Assembly (NCBI GenBank): GCA_905250885.1
Contig: CAJNOQ010002381.1
Coordinates: forward strand, 1-24,670
Source: Didymodactylos carnosus
Taxonomy: Eukaryota > Rotifera > Eurotatoria > Philodinida > Philodinidae
Length of the DNA: 24,670 nucleotides
Direction of reading: 5' to 3'
In this document: piece by piece, positions 1-11,089 of the stretch
Position numbering within the stretch: the first letter of the stretch is position 1
Layout: the number at the start of each line of letters is the position of its first letter
Position numbers and translations under genes: made by a program
The notes under the pieces: model-generated
The model's database searches: none
Told to the model about the DNA's origin: nothing
What the model saw: the letters and a program-made list of their open reading frames with translations, nothing else

Positions 1-351
1 TTAATATTCATGACTTTTGTATACAGTTAAAATTTTGTTTTGTTTCTTTAACCTGTTAATGTCCACATTTTTTCTGAAAGTTGAAGAACTTTCATTGTGG
101 ATTCCATCAAGTACTTTGGATCTAAGAATATCAAATTTTATGGACTTTTACCAGCAAGTGCACTTTTCATATGAAAATAAAATATTCACTGAAACAAATT
201 TCTAAATTCTTTTCTAGTAATTTTTCTAAAAGAAAGGTTATAATCACAGAACAAGATAGTGATATATTTTACATAGTGTCAGATTCAAATCATTTCTTAA
301 GGCCTTTGTTGAGTGACTGTAGATCTCCAAAGTAATGATCGTTTAAATGAT
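1..351. other. Non-coding AT-rich flank
   Basis: No reading frame here looks like protein. The short open frame at 17-205 (plus) has a composition expected by chance. I see no RNA gene or repeat up to the foldback element that begins near 352. Confidence 0.5.
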
Positions 352-695
352 CATTGGATAGAGTCCTACATCGAATTTTTTCGGGATAACTGAGTTCGAA
401 TGCTAAATTTTTTTCGAATTGTACGATGATAGAGAATTTTGAGTACCTTTTCAAATCTATTTTATGTTTGATCTCAGAGTAAAGGTCAATGGGATGAGAA
501 AATCCTGATTTTTCGAGTTTCTACGTGTTTTTTCAATCTTGTTGACCTTTACTCTGAGGTCAAACATAAACTAGATTTTTAAAGGTACTCAATTCTCAAT
601 TGTGTAACTCGAAAAAAATATTAGCATTCGAACTCAATTATCTATTATAAGAATACTCAATCCCAAAAAAAAACCGATGTAGGCTTCTACCATTG
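352..695. repeat. Foldback (imperfect palindrome) element
   Basis: The left arm (352-489) is the reverse complement of the right arm (542-695), separated by a loop of about 52 bp. The innermost 17 bases are a perfect match (473-489 against 542-558, CTCAGAGTAAAGGTCAA). Outward, matching blocks continue through GAGTTCGAATGCTAA and CCTACATCG with small indels. The outer tips read CATTGG on the left and CCATTG on the right. There is no open frame in it, so it is probably a non-autonomous foldback or MITE-like element, or a decayed palindromic duplication. A transcript through it would form a long hairpin. I could not define a target-site duplication. Confidence 0.8.
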
Positions 696-811
696 GACAC
701 GAACAGATTAAAATCTTTGTTTAAATCACTGTTTAATATATATTCTTTTTTATGTTTGAAATTGAGAAAAAAGAATAAAGACAGACATTATGAGAACCAA
801 GCAAGCACTAC

Positions 812-824
812 ATATATATATATA
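812..824. repeat. (AT)n microsatellite
   Basis: Short uninterrupted AT dinucleotide tract between the foldback element and the 3' end of the leucine-rich-repeat gene. Confidence 0.8.
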
Positions 825-909
825 AAATATATGTACGTGTATGTGTATAAAAAAAGCCAACCATAGGATGACAAAGCAAAAATGAAACAAGAAAAACAAA
901 CAATTAAGT

Positions 910-915
910 TTTATT
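910..915 (-). promoter_or_regulatory. Polyadenylation signal AATAAA overlapping a stop codon
   Basis: On the minus strand the hexamer AATAAA runs from 915 to 910 and contains the TAA stop (913-911) of the leucine-rich-repeat gene. A T/G-rich stretch follows at about 880-905 on the minus strand, as expected of a downstream cleavage element. If this hexamer is used, the 3' UTR is only a few tens of bases long. Cleavage itself cannot be seen from sequence. Confidence 0.5.
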
Positions 916-2416
916 TCAATAGAATGACAATTGTAGCAATAATTAAAATATCCTTTATATTTTTGTTTACATTTAATTTATTTGCATAGGATTTTCCGGA
1001 AATATTTTGTTGTTGTATTATATGTTGAGAATGATTTCTCGGTGAATGTGTCCGTTGTGATGAATGATGATCATTTGTTTCTGTTGATAATGAATCTAAT
1101 ATTAATATTTTTGGTGTATGTTGACATGGTGTACCACATTTATCTTGTTCATCATTACAATATAAATTTTTTTCTAATAGTGCAATTGGTATAGGCATAG
1201 TTGATTTTTGAATTTGTTGATGATGAGTTTTAACATATTTCATTGTTTCATTTGTCACTGTACAACCATGTTTTAAATATTTTTTAATATGTTCATCATT
1301 ATTTAAATTATTTTGTTTTAAATATTCAATTATTTGTAGTAATGAACAATCACATTGTGGACGTGTATGTGTATGTTGTTGAATTTGTAATGTTGGTTTA
1401 TATAATAGAATACAATTAGATAATGGTGAAATAAATATATATTGAATATGAATATACAAACGTTCTAGTTTTTCTAATGAACAAAATGCATTTTTATGAA
1501 TATTTCTAATCGGATTATTATTTAAATGTAATATTTTTAATTGTGGTAAATGTTCAAATTGAAATTCATCAATATCTTCTATTAAATTTGAACTTAGATC
1601 TAATTCTTGTAAACTTGTTGAACGTAATCCAACAGGTACCAATTTTAATTGATTATTTTCTAATGCTAAATATTGTAAATGTTTTAAATTTGATATATTT
1701 GTCGATGATGGTGTTAATAATTGTGGATTATTTCGAATAATTAATTTTTCTAAATTAATAAATCTATCAAATTGTAATGATGATTGTTTTGTATTTGTTA
1801 AACTTAGATGTTTTAAATTTCGTCCATAATCTGATGGACGACTTGATGATTGATCATCTAATACAACATTTTTTATTTCTAAACGTATTAATAATGGTAG
1901 TTGTTCTAATAAATAATCTAAATTTATTTTTTGTTTATCACTTGTACCATCGTATATATAATTAATATTTTTTAATGATAACATTTTTAATGTTTGAAAT
2001 GAATCAGCATTAAATATTGTTTGTGGAAATTGTGGTTTAATTGTTGAATTTTCAATTGAAAATTTTTCTAATGAATTTATTTTTGAAAATGATTGTTCAT
2101 TTAATTCTGTTAAATTACATAAACGAAAACGTAATGCATTTATGGTTAAATCGGCAAATGTTTTATCACCGATACGAACTGGTCCATCACATGTGTCCAT
2201 TTGAACCTCCTCATGTTTAACATTGGTAGAAAATGATGGAGCATATGTTAAATGATAACATTTTAATAGAATCGATGTTCCATCACCAAAATCTTCACAA
2301 TCACATTGAGGTTGTTCTAGACACAATTTTGATTGTTGTTCACCATAAACGAACGATATTAAATAAAATAATAAAATAATTGAATTAAACGAACGACAAT
2401 AGAAACGTATTACCAT
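911..2416 (-). CDS. Secreted/GPI-anchored leucine-rich-repeat protein
   Basis: Intact single-exon 501-residue frame, far longer than chance allows at this base composition. Residues 1-25 form a signal peptide (hydrophobic core IILLFYLISF, likely cleavage after VYG). Cysteines 32, 38, 40 and 53 form an N-terminal LRR cap (C-x5-C-x-C-x12-C). LRRs are clearest at 199-325: NLEKLIIRNN, LQYLALENNQL, LQELDLSSNLI, LKILHLNNNPI, each with the LxxLxLxxN pattern. Cys312, 355, 357 and 385 resemble a C-terminal cap (CDCSLLQIIEYL), with more cysteines at 420, 427 and 431. A low-complexity H/S/N/Q stalk (445-475) leads to a short hydrophobic tail, ILIIATIVILL, ending at residue 501. This suggests a GPI signal more than a true transmembrane anchor. 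N-glycosylation sequons occur at 101, 123, 240, 389, 461 and 471. Extracellular adhesion or ligand binding is inferred from the family. I do not recognise a specific orthologue. Confidence 0.93.
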   Translation of the reverse strand: MVIRFYCRSFNSIILLFYLISFVYGEQQSKLCLEQPQCDCEDFGDGTSILLKCYHLTYAPSFSTNVKHEEVQMDTCDGPVRIGDKTFADLTINALRFRLCNLTELNEQSFSKINSLEKFSIENSTIKPQFPQTIFNADSFQTLKMLSLKNINYIYDGTSDKQKINLDYLLEQLPLLIRLEIKNVVLDDQSSSRPSDYGRNLKHLSLTNTKQSSLQFDRFINLEKLIIRNNPQLLTPSSTNISNLKHLQYLALENNQLKLVPVGLRSTSLQELDLSSNLIEDIDEFQFEHLPQLKILHLNNNPIRNIHKNAFCSLEKLERLYIHIQYIFISPLSNCILLYKPTLQIQQHTHTRPQCDCSLLQIIEYLKQNNLNNDEHIKKYLKHGCTVTNETMKYVKTHHQQIQKSTMPIPIALLEKNLYCNDEQDKCGTPCQHTPKILILDSLSTETNDHHSSQRTHSPRNHSQHIIQQQNISGKSYANKLNVNKNIKDILIIATIVILLK

Positions 2417-3052
2417 GATAAAGAACGACCAACAATTATCTAGATGATAATGATATTAATATGGGCGACGAACATGTTGGTAAATTCAACACATACATCT
2501 AAAACAGAAAGAAATATTTTGACAATAAAAGTGTCGATTACGACAGTATTCCTCTCTATTCTAAAAGTATAATGATCTAAAGTATAGTAATAAGCTTGAT
2601 AATATATGAAAATAGTCAGTAAAATTAAACTGTATATATGGTAAGTAAATGATTGACCACTTGTCTATAATAATTTTTTTTGTGTGTGTACACTGTTGAA
2701 CGATTATGAAATTAGGATGCGATATTTTAGAATTTCTTATCACAATTCTACACAAATATTATTTTATTGTAGCATTTTTTCTGAAAAATTTTGGTTTCAT
2801 TCTTCATCTAATTTGTACTATAAGCGTATCATACATTTTTCAATCACTCAAGTTTGTTTGGATCATTGATAAGTAAGTGAGTCAGTCTACTAAGCCTTAA
2901 GGAAGAAAAGAGCTTTATCTAGCTTAAATTTACAATTGGCTGAAAAATTCTTATTCTTATTAGCAGTGTCTCTCGTTATTTTAAGACATCCACTTAAACA
3001 TGGTCATTTTACATCTTTAAGCATTGTTCATAACTGCATGAATGTATTATAC

Positions 3053-3069
3053 ATATATATATATATATA
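3053..3069. repeat. (AT)n microsatellite
   Basis: Uninterrupted AT dinucleotides. Confidence 0.8.
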
Positions 3070-3853
3070 GGTAGAAATGAAATGTATTGATGTCTGAGAA
3101 GTTTTATTTTAAGAATATCTATCATGTATACGACATACTTATGCTTACTTACTTATGTTCTACCATTTTTTCATCTTTGTCAAAATTTTTTGCACTTCTT
3201 TTTTCATTTCTACTTCTGTAAAAATTTTCTCTTGGTGCTTATGTTCAGTCGCCATGGACTAATTTTTTTTCTTCTTTACGTACAGATGAATTAAAAAACG
3301 GGAAATGTTCGTCGGTCAATGTCGATTTGTTTTTTCTCAATCCATATATGTCTATAGTCTCTTTATATCTATTTTGAACCCGAAGGTAATCAGAAGAGAA
3401 AAAAAATGAAGAAAAAGAATAGCGTACAAACAAAAAGATTGATTTTTCTTCTTTTTTTTTTTTTTATTCAATTGTTATAATAACGTTTCAAAAATCATTC
3501 GAAAGTTATTAGACATTTGTTCTAAGCTCAGACACATAGAGAGTATGAAACGAGACTTAACGTTATAATTACTGATGAGCAATTATAAAACGGGGAAAAA
3601 AAAATATGATGACATCAGGTCATCGATTTATGTCATTGATAAAGATTAAAATGAGAGATGTTTTTATATGATGATGAGAAGAGAAAATGTCTACGTAGTG
3701 ATTGTTGACCAATGAACTTGAAGATACAGAAGTTGCTTGGCAATTCTGGCATAAGCCATATCTCACAGCGTATGTATGTGTACCACAAGTAAAAAACAGA
3801 TTAGAATCCATTTATCTGAAGACGATTGTTGGTTTTTTTTTCAATATATATCC

Positions 3854-3895
<42 letters not shown>
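3854..3895. repeat. Compound (AT)n(AG)n microsatellite
   Basis: About 20 bases of AT repeats pass directly into about 24 bases of AG repeats, giving a polypurine tract on the plus strand next to a Z-DNA or cruciform-prone AT tract. No gene is adjacent. Confidence 0.9.
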
Positions 3896-6800
3896 AAAGA
3901 AGTGGACGATGGGGTTTTAATCGTTCAACTTTAATCCATAATGAATAGAGGAAGGAAATAACAAGACAATTACCAGTTCTACTATCAATTTACTGTCCTA
4001 GTCGGCAAAAAGAATAGAAATGTCAATTATATCTAAAACTGTCCTCTTCTAATCGAAACGATTATCGTAAAACTAGAGCGAATAAATGTCAAAAAACAGT
4101 AGTGTAGCATCATAAGAATTTAAATAAACTGTAACTTTTCTCCTTCAGTAAAATAGCAACACCGATACTTTTTTTAAACATTTAATTATTAAAAAATTTT
4201 GTTGTATAAAATCTCTCATGCTCGTATTACTACGATCACATATCCTAATTAGAAAATCTTGAGTTTGACTAGCAAACATTTATCATTTATCATTACATTT
4301 ACTATACATCATTTAAATCCTACTTTTCTTCACAATGTCCTCAACAATCGTGTAATATATGTTATTCATAATAATACTTAACGTATACGTTCAGTATAAC
4401 AATGTTCTTACAAAAGTAAAAGTCATTTCGAAAAGTGGTTAGTCACATGAGACTTAGTGTACTCTTTTTTCTAGTTAAGAATAGAGTTTGCATACTTGTT
4501 CTCTCTATTCTATTTTTTTTTACTTGAAATAAACTAAGAACCGATTCTAAATTCATAGTCAGAAAAAATAGTCGTGCATGTAAAAAAAATTAATCATAAA
4601 TCAACGGGTACTTCAAGTGACATAAACCGAACTTTGTCTATAAATATTGTTTGATCATGCACTTTCAATTAAAGAGAATTTTAAGAGAAGAAAAAAAAAA
4701 AAATTTTCCCAGATAACCATTTTCTTTTTCAATTATGCGTTTATAATAATACCAACTATTTAATAAAAATATCATTTCTTTTTTTGTCGAGTTTGTACTC
4801 TGGACATAAAAGCAATACCATACTCATTTTCGAATAAAAATGCATCAAGTATGATTCCATAGAACTGTTTAAAAACACTACTACTAATCAGTCAATATAA
4901 TTTTGTTTGAAAGATGAAGAAAGAGTTGAGATGAATAATAGTGCAAGGTTATACACAATTTTAAAAAAACATTTTAGGTTTTAAAATAGTGTTCCTATGA
5001 GAGAAAAATTGTTTAAAAGTATTTTTAATAATGCACATTCGTTTATAGTAGATTCATATTTTAGAAAGTTGATTATTAATTTAAATTTCTATATCTTGAA
5101 AGAAATGTTTTAAAAATATATATCTCACTATCTAAGACTCAAACTGTAGCTTATATCAGTCACAGAGTAAGTTTATTTTCTTCAGTAGTAATAGTAAATG
5201 TTAACACTGTTTACATTTTTCAAGAGACAGGTACATTTTAAACTATCGAAGTAGTTGAAGAGAACTTCTTTCAGACCATTACTATCTATCATTCAGGGAT
5301 AAGGAGTCTATCTATATACATTTGTACATATTGAATACATTCAGATGGTAGATTAGTATCATTATCTAACATGATTCTTTCAATTTTTTGAGCTAATATA
5401 AATTGAATATTCTCGAGGATGATGATTATAAAACTGTATCACTCGACAAGATAATAAAAAATTAAAACTAAAAATTCGTTTATTCATCATGAATGTATTT
5501 TATTAAATATATATTCATGTTGTCTGTTATTCACTTACCACCAATATTTTCTTTGTTTTCGATTCTAGTTCTAGTTAATGGATATTTACTGTATAATTGA
5601 AGTTTTCTTTTGTAACGTTGTTGTATGAGTTAATTTTAAAAGAATAAACACACCATAAAACGATATTTGAAACTATTTTTCAATTAAACTCTATAGAGCA
5701 AATATAATTCAACAAAATAAGAAAAAAGTTAATAATTGTGTCATTCAACGAAAATAGTGTGTATCAAGAAGAATGACCGTTGTTGTTCTGTTAATCGGAA
5801 TGTGTTGTTCTGAAAAGAAGTTGAACACATACATACTATACATACAAATAGACCAAAAACGAGGAAAGAAAAAGAGAAGAATAAAGAAATGTTAGCCCAT
5901 AATACAACTATTAAACATTGACGAACTTCGAACTACGTGTTATGTTGGTCATCCATATCGACACAGTAAAAAAAAAAAAAAACACCACCGAGAAAAAGAG
6001 AAAGAAGAAGGAAAGATCGATGTGGTAAGAAATACGATATCTACGTAATGAACGTGTGTATGTGTGTAATAAGAAGAAAAAAAATTAGAAGATTTTGGAT
6101 ATAAAAGTTGAACGGACGTTCTTCTGTGACGTTGCTCAATTGTTCTTCTACTTGCCAGAAGAGAATAAATATATGTTTAACGTTCAAAAAAAAAAAAAAG
6201 AAAGAAGAGGAGGATCTTTCTGTTAAGTTTTTTTTCTGCTTTTCTTAATTTTTCTCGTTATAGAACGAAAAAACAAAAATCGGGAAGCTTTCTAGATGGA
6301 CACAATATCGGAAAAAAAAAACGCCTTTTTCACAAGGACTCAAATGAATCTTGGATTATAGAGAGTAAGCAAAATGAGACACATTGTCCAACATATGTTT
6401 TTTTCTTCTCTTCTATAGTTTAAAATAAATCAAGCGTTTAGAAAAAAAACTTTACGTAACATTTGAAGGAAATAACTACTTAATAGTATAGACGCTTGGC
6501 TAATATTTATAGACTTTATGAGTAGAATAGGACTCCTTGAATACAGTCAAAAAAAAGTCATTTTCATATTTTAAAATAAAGATGACTTATAGATAACGGT
6601 AATATTTATTATTTTAAGTAAAAGGACATAAACGAAAGAAATGTTAAATCATTTTTACATTTAATCATAAAACTTTACGAATTTATCTTTTTTTTTTTTT
6701 CTCACCTGCTATCTTTTCGTATGTGATTTCTGTTGCCATTGCTAAAAAGTCATGTCATTATTTTCAAACTTGTATTTCATACAGATATATTTGTGTACGT

Positions 6801-6996
6801 TGAGAAAGAATAACTTCAAAATAATGATAAAAATACATAAATAAATACTATAGGTCTATAAAATTTGTTCATATACGAAATAATGGACGCATCTCCAGTA
6901 TTCTCGAAACAAAACAGAAAAAAAAAGAAGCAAAGAAATTTCTTCTTTGACCGTTCATCTACCTGTCGACATTCTCACAGTAACAGCAAACTTTTC

Positions 6997-7299
6997 TTAA
7001 TCTTTGTTGCATAAACTTCCATCATATATATTTTGTGTATATGTGAAGTAGTCGTTATGTAATTTAAGTATCACCTCATCAAAACCGTTCGTCGTCGTTG
7101 TTGTCATTTTCTTTTTAATTCTTTGTTGACCATTGTATATATATATATATACATCATATGTAATCAACATAAATTCACTGTCATTTACGCTTTTTATTTT
7201 CTCTAGAAAAAATGTATCATCTAATGTAATTGATAGTAATACAACAACATTTTTATTACTTATCAAATATGTCCCTGTAAATTGAATGTGTCCTTGCAT
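6997..7299 (-). CDS. Doubtful 100-residue open frame
   Basis: An ATG-started frame of 100 codons. One stop-free stretch of this length is expected by chance in a window of this size and composition, so the frame alone proves little. In its favour, the first 50 residues have a mixed, protein-like composition (GTYLISNKNVVVLLSITLDD). Against it, the middle contains YIYIYN encoded by an (AT)n microsatellite and a TTTTTT run from a repeated CGA/ACA tract. No domain is recognised, there is no signal peptide, and no splice partner is evident. It could be an exon, a decayed gene or noise. Confidence 0.2.
   Translation of the reverse strand: MQGHIQFTGTYLISNKNVVVLLSITLDDTFFLEKIKSVNDSEFMLITYDVYIYIYNGQQRIKKKMTTTTTNGFDEVILKLHNDYFTYTQNIYDGSLCNKD
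7135..7151. repeat. (AT)n microsatellite
   Basis: AT dinucleotide run inside the doubtful open frame at 6997-7299. Confidence 0.8.
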
Positions 7300-7310
7300 T
7301 GTTTTCTATT

Positions 7311-7329
7311 CTATATATATATATATATT
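7311..7329. repeat. (AT)n microsatellite
   Basis: AT dinucleotide run just upstream (minus-strand sense) of the open frame at 6997-7299. Confidence 0.8.
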
Positions 7330-8569
7330 GATATACTAACCAGTTCAGACCATCAAGTCATTATTGTTTCCTCTTTTATTATGAAAATCATTTTCTCATT
7401 GCCATGACATAAGAACAGTTTAGAGAAGAAAATAGATAAATTTCTGTTAGTAAATATTTTCTTTCTTTCTCTCTCTCTCTTACTTCTGTTTTTTTTGTAC
7501 ATGTTATATCATTCTGATTTCTTTGTCCATTCATTTATTCCAATCAACTAACTACTCATGATTTCTTATTTCTGTTTCTATTTAGCCATTTTTCTCCCTT
7601 GCTGTTATATAATGGCATTCCAGATAATTCAATCTATACTTCTTTTTTTCTCTTTAGATACAACTAAATCGGTCAACCTTATATCCGATGGTTATTTGCA
7701 GGAGACTTATTGACAAGCATACTTAAATATGAAAAAAAATAATAAAACTCTAGCGTCTAAGTTTTAAGTGTTAAAATGAACAATTATAATATTCACATTG
7801 ACAACGGATGATTTATTTAAAACAGTAACATCCTGTTCAGAATTCTCTCTTGTTTAATGTTCAATTATTTTACATTAGACTACATTTTACAATATATGGA
7901 TAGTTATAGTAATGTAAGAGTCGTACTGAGAAAGATGTCTCAAATGTATATATATCAAACATACGTAGAGTATTTTTTATATCATCTAAACGATGTTTAT
8001 TTGAGAACAATTCAATATATGACAAATGTAAAATTTAGCTGGACAGTATAAAAAATTCTATTAATCATTTTATTTTTGGAAAAAGTCAAATTAATTTTCT
8101 CTTCTATATTTATTAGTATCGACACATTTTCTAGTAGAGAAAGAAAACAATATTTTTATATACTTACTTTGTTAGCAGCTTCTTATCGCATGGCTCGATA
8201 TCATCGACTAGTCAGTCACACAACGGGGGATAGATGCTTCACTTAATGGTAATCATCATTTTTCTTCTTGTTTAGAAACAACCATGCTCTTTACTACTCA
8301 TTATTCACACACTGCTGACAAAACGATTGTTTTCTCATACCTTAAAATATCATATAAACATCAACAGTAATCTTATGACTGAACGTTGAAGAAAGATGTG
8401 ATAACAATAGAAAAAACAATCGAAAATTCTAGCACGAAGAAGAAAAAAGAAACAGATCGATAATAATGATCGCTCTTTCTGATGATGATGTTGATAGTAT
8501 AATTCAGTCAAGATGTAAAATTTTTATAATATTAAAACTTCTTCTAGCTCCAATACACGCGCATCATTT

Positions 8570-8582
8570 CTCTCTCTCTCTC
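8570..8582. repeat. (TC)n microsatellite
   Basis: Short TC dinucleotide run within CT-rich sequence. Confidence 0.75.
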
Positions 8583-8971
8583 TTCTTGCCATAGGCTCAA
8601 TTGAAATGTTTTTTGTGTCTTCATGTACGTGTGTATGATTGAAGTAACAAACGCATGCAATGCATATGATAAGATAAACTGGTGAACGTAATATATCTAC
8701 GTATGTTTGTACATGTAGAAAGAATTGTTCATCACCAGAAAACGACCCTGACCTCTTTTCTCCTTTTTCTCTTTTTATAACAACTAGTTCTTCCTCTTCT
8801 ACATAATTGTAATAATGATCATGATAATTATATGTAATAGATAGAGATAAAGAGAAATAAAATTAGAATGATAAGAAATTTGATGCCAAACTAACTTAAG
8901 TAAATGAGAATGATACATCGTATGGTCTACAATATTTATTTGAATCGATTGTGCTTCAGGGCCATAGATCT

Positions 8972-9208
8972 TTATCTAGAGATTTCGTTGCTCTGTCTAT
9001 ACTTTATCGAAAAATGATGATTTTTATCATATTCCCCATTGTCATAAACTGATCCAATAATTAATTCTAAATGTATTTCGGAAAAAGATACATTAAAAAT
9101 ATATTGTTTGATTATAGACATTTTTACTGGTGATTCAATTTTTTTTTTGTCACCAACATCAACAATCTCATTATTAATATATAACTGTATAGTGTTAGTT
9201 TTCATCAT
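8972..9208 (-). CDS. Possible exon or relic with weak laminin-G-like look
   Basis: A 78-codon minus-strand frame with a protein-like composition. Residues 6-16 (TIQLYINNEIV) followed about 36 residues later by LELIIGSVYDNGEYD recall the strand-turn-strand layout of LamG/concanavalin-like domains, where LYINGxxV precedes a GS/GG turn. The tail (KYRQSNEISR) departs from such a domain, so the frame may have shifted after HHFS. There is no clear splice acceptor before the ATG because a poly-A run precedes it. The family assignment is a guess from pattern. The frame may also be chance. Confidence 0.22.
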   Translation of the reverse strand: MMKTNTIQLYINNEIVDVGDKKKIESPVKMSIIKQYIFNVSFSEIHLELIIGSVYDNGEYDKNHHFSIKYRQSNEISR

Positions 9209-10116
9209 TTTTTTTTTTTATGTATATATGTTCGATTAAAAAAAATTAATTTGAATACTTCAACATTTTTGTGTCGAGAGTTGTTCGATCAAATTCTGAA
9301 AGTTGATCTATGTCAACCTTCAAAATATCAAAGTTCAACTAACCTTCATTTCAAATCAAAATACAGACAAAAATGAAATGCAAACATGTCTTTTTTATGT
9401 TTAAAATACTATGATCTTCAAGGGTATGGCATTAAAAGAAAAAATAAGTTATGCTTAAATGTGATTTCTATTTCTGATTAAATAAATTATTGAATTTTAA
9501 GAAATTCACAATTATATTAAGAATTATACAATTTGAAAATATTTGGAAAAATATAATAGCATTATGTGTATAAAATAGACCATAATCCTCTTTTAATCAT
9601 CATTTTTATCGTACATATCAAATTCTTGACAATCAGTTTGTTCATCGATATTCAGAATATAATGAATGTAAAAGAAAAATCATTTGTTGTACTCTCTAAT
9701 TTTCATTTTTATATTTGTAAACAATTGCTGATCGAACATATGGAATGGATTCTTTGACATGCATTTTTTTCGTACATGTTCAATATTTTCATTGCATGTT
9801 TGTAAAGAGAGCAAGACACTTGAACTACAAATGGACCGTTGTTTTCATTGAAATTATGGAGAACGGAATAAGAAAAACAAAAAAGAAATGAATACTCAAT
9901 TCGGTACACAAAAGACACTTAAGCAACTATCCTGAAACAAAAATTTCCATTTATGATGTTCTGTTATTTTAACTTAAATTTCGTTGTAGAACATAGAGAG
10001 TAGCTTTTATATGTGGAAAGTATAAGTCATAATGTTTCTTAGATTATTCTATTATTCTTATCTTATCGTGCAAGAGAAAAAGTTGGTTTCTTATCTTAAT
10101 CTGTGAAAAATTGTCA
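9209..10116. other. Non-coding AT-rich region
   Basis: No gene seen. The overlapping opposite frames at 9566-9757 and 9709-9918 are short and look random. Confidence 0.45.
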
Positions 10117-11062
10117 CCTCGGTATTTTCACTCAGATCCTCCCACTTTATACACAACATTTAACCAGCAAGGTCTCAGTATGCATGTTTTGTAGACCGTC
10201 TCAAGTTATTTAGAAAACTATATTTTGTTTCTAAAAATAGTCGTACGGAAATTGGTGAAAAAAATTACACAATATTCTATTTCAATCAAAAAAGTAGATA
10301 ATCTTCGTTCTTATTTCAACTAGTCGTTTTCGAAACAAATTTTGAATTGGTCATTCGATAAAGCTGTAAAAGTTGTAAAATACCAACTTATTTATAATCA
10401 AAACGTAGTTCATTTCGAGGACTTTCTAATGGCACAAGACTAAGGTCTGAAGCTTTTCCCCTTACTGACGAGTTATTAGACTCACAACGTCATGTGGGTG
10501 CAGCAAAATTGTTCTACAACGTCATCTAGATGAGATGTAGTCGCAAAATAATTTTGAAAGAATTCTGACGGGGAATTTTAGAGAAAATCAATCTGCAAGT
10601 CAGGGATTTTCGGCACCCATATGACATTGTGCGCCTAACAATTCAGTAAGGTAAAAAGCTTCAGAGCTATGTATTAAGTATAAATAAGTTAGTATTTCAT
10701 CCTTTCTTGACCATTCTACAGTCATTGTGGAAATGCATGAGGAACTCGTTTTTAGAGCATATTTTATCAAATTTACCAACGAATCAGCCTAAACGTTGAA
10801 ATCTTGAAAATTATGCTACATGGACAACTTTTACAGCTTTATCGAATGACCAATTCAACATTTTTTTCAAAAACGACTAGTTGAAGTAAGAACGAAGATT
10901 ATTTACTTTTTTGCTTAAAATAGAATATTGTGTAATTTTTTCACAAATTTTCGTGCAATTCTTTTTAGAAACAAAATATAGTTTCCTAGGTAACTTGAGA
11001 CGGTCTACAAACGTGCTAAATGTTGTGTATAAAGTGGGAGGACCTGTGCGGAAGTATCCACC
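10117..11062. repeat. Large foldback element with an arm indel
   Basis: The left arm (10117-10501) pairs as an inverted repeat with the right arm (10613-11062) around a 111 bp loop. Anchor blocks are a perfect 25-base match (10138-10162 against 11017-11041), TAGACCGTCTCAAGTTA, AATCTTCGTTCTTA, CAACTAGTCGTTTT and GGTCATTCGATAAAGCTGTA, each found reverse-complemented in the right arm. The right arm carries about 126 extra bases (10698-10823) absent from the left at the junction GTTGT/AAATAC. By eye the arms differ at roughly one base in six or seven, so the duplication is old. No transposase is present. It is probably a non-autonomous foldback element or an old palindromic duplication. Confidence 0.85.
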
Positions 11063-11089
11063 TATAAATTCTATTTGTTTATCCAGCAC
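10877..11089 (-). other. Open frame inside foldback right arm
   Basis: A 70-codon minus-strand frame (MLDKQIEFIGGYFRTGPP at its start) lies almost wholly in the right arm. The matching frame in the left arm is interrupted by several stops, so it is not maintained in both copies. I do not recognise a domain. It is either a fragment of what the element once carried or a chance frame. Confidence 0.2.

Larger units (their letters stand above)
2417..6996. other. Long gene-poor AT-rich region
   Basis: About 4.6 kb upstream of the leucine-rich-repeat gene with no convincing gene on either strand. It has many T or A homopolymers, (AT)n at 3053-3069 and a compound AT/AG tract at 3854-3895. The frames at 2561-2755, 3245-3433, 3620-3811 and 3702-3920 are short, lack splice-site context and look random. 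The sequence just upstream of 2416 should contain the promoter of the leucine-rich-repeat gene, but I cannot identify elements. A TCTAG about 25 bases upstream of the ATG on the minus strand could be a cis- or trans-splice acceptor. Confidence 0.5.
7300..8971. other. Gene-poor AT-rich region
   Basis: No supported gene. It includes (AT)n at 7311-7329 and (TC)n at 8570-8582. The plus frame at 7857-8051 is rich in Y, F and M codons and looks random. No RNA gene was recognised. Confidence 0.5.

Noticed and set aside
380-400. B-box-like GAGTTCGAATGC, suggesting a tRNA or tRNA-derived SINE in the first foldback
   Set aside because: No cloverleaf and no convincing A box at the right distance; the match is short and appears in both arms only because they are inverted copies.
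982-1965. Plus-strand open frames at 982-1194, 1543-1740 and 1777-1965
   Set aside because: They lie antisense to the intact leucine-rich-repeat gene and are produced by its codon bias (few TTA, CTA and TCA codons in that register).
3702-3920. 72-codon plus frame ending in an RERERE run
   Set aside because: The C-terminal part is encoded by the AT/AG microsatellite and the rest lacks protein-like character.
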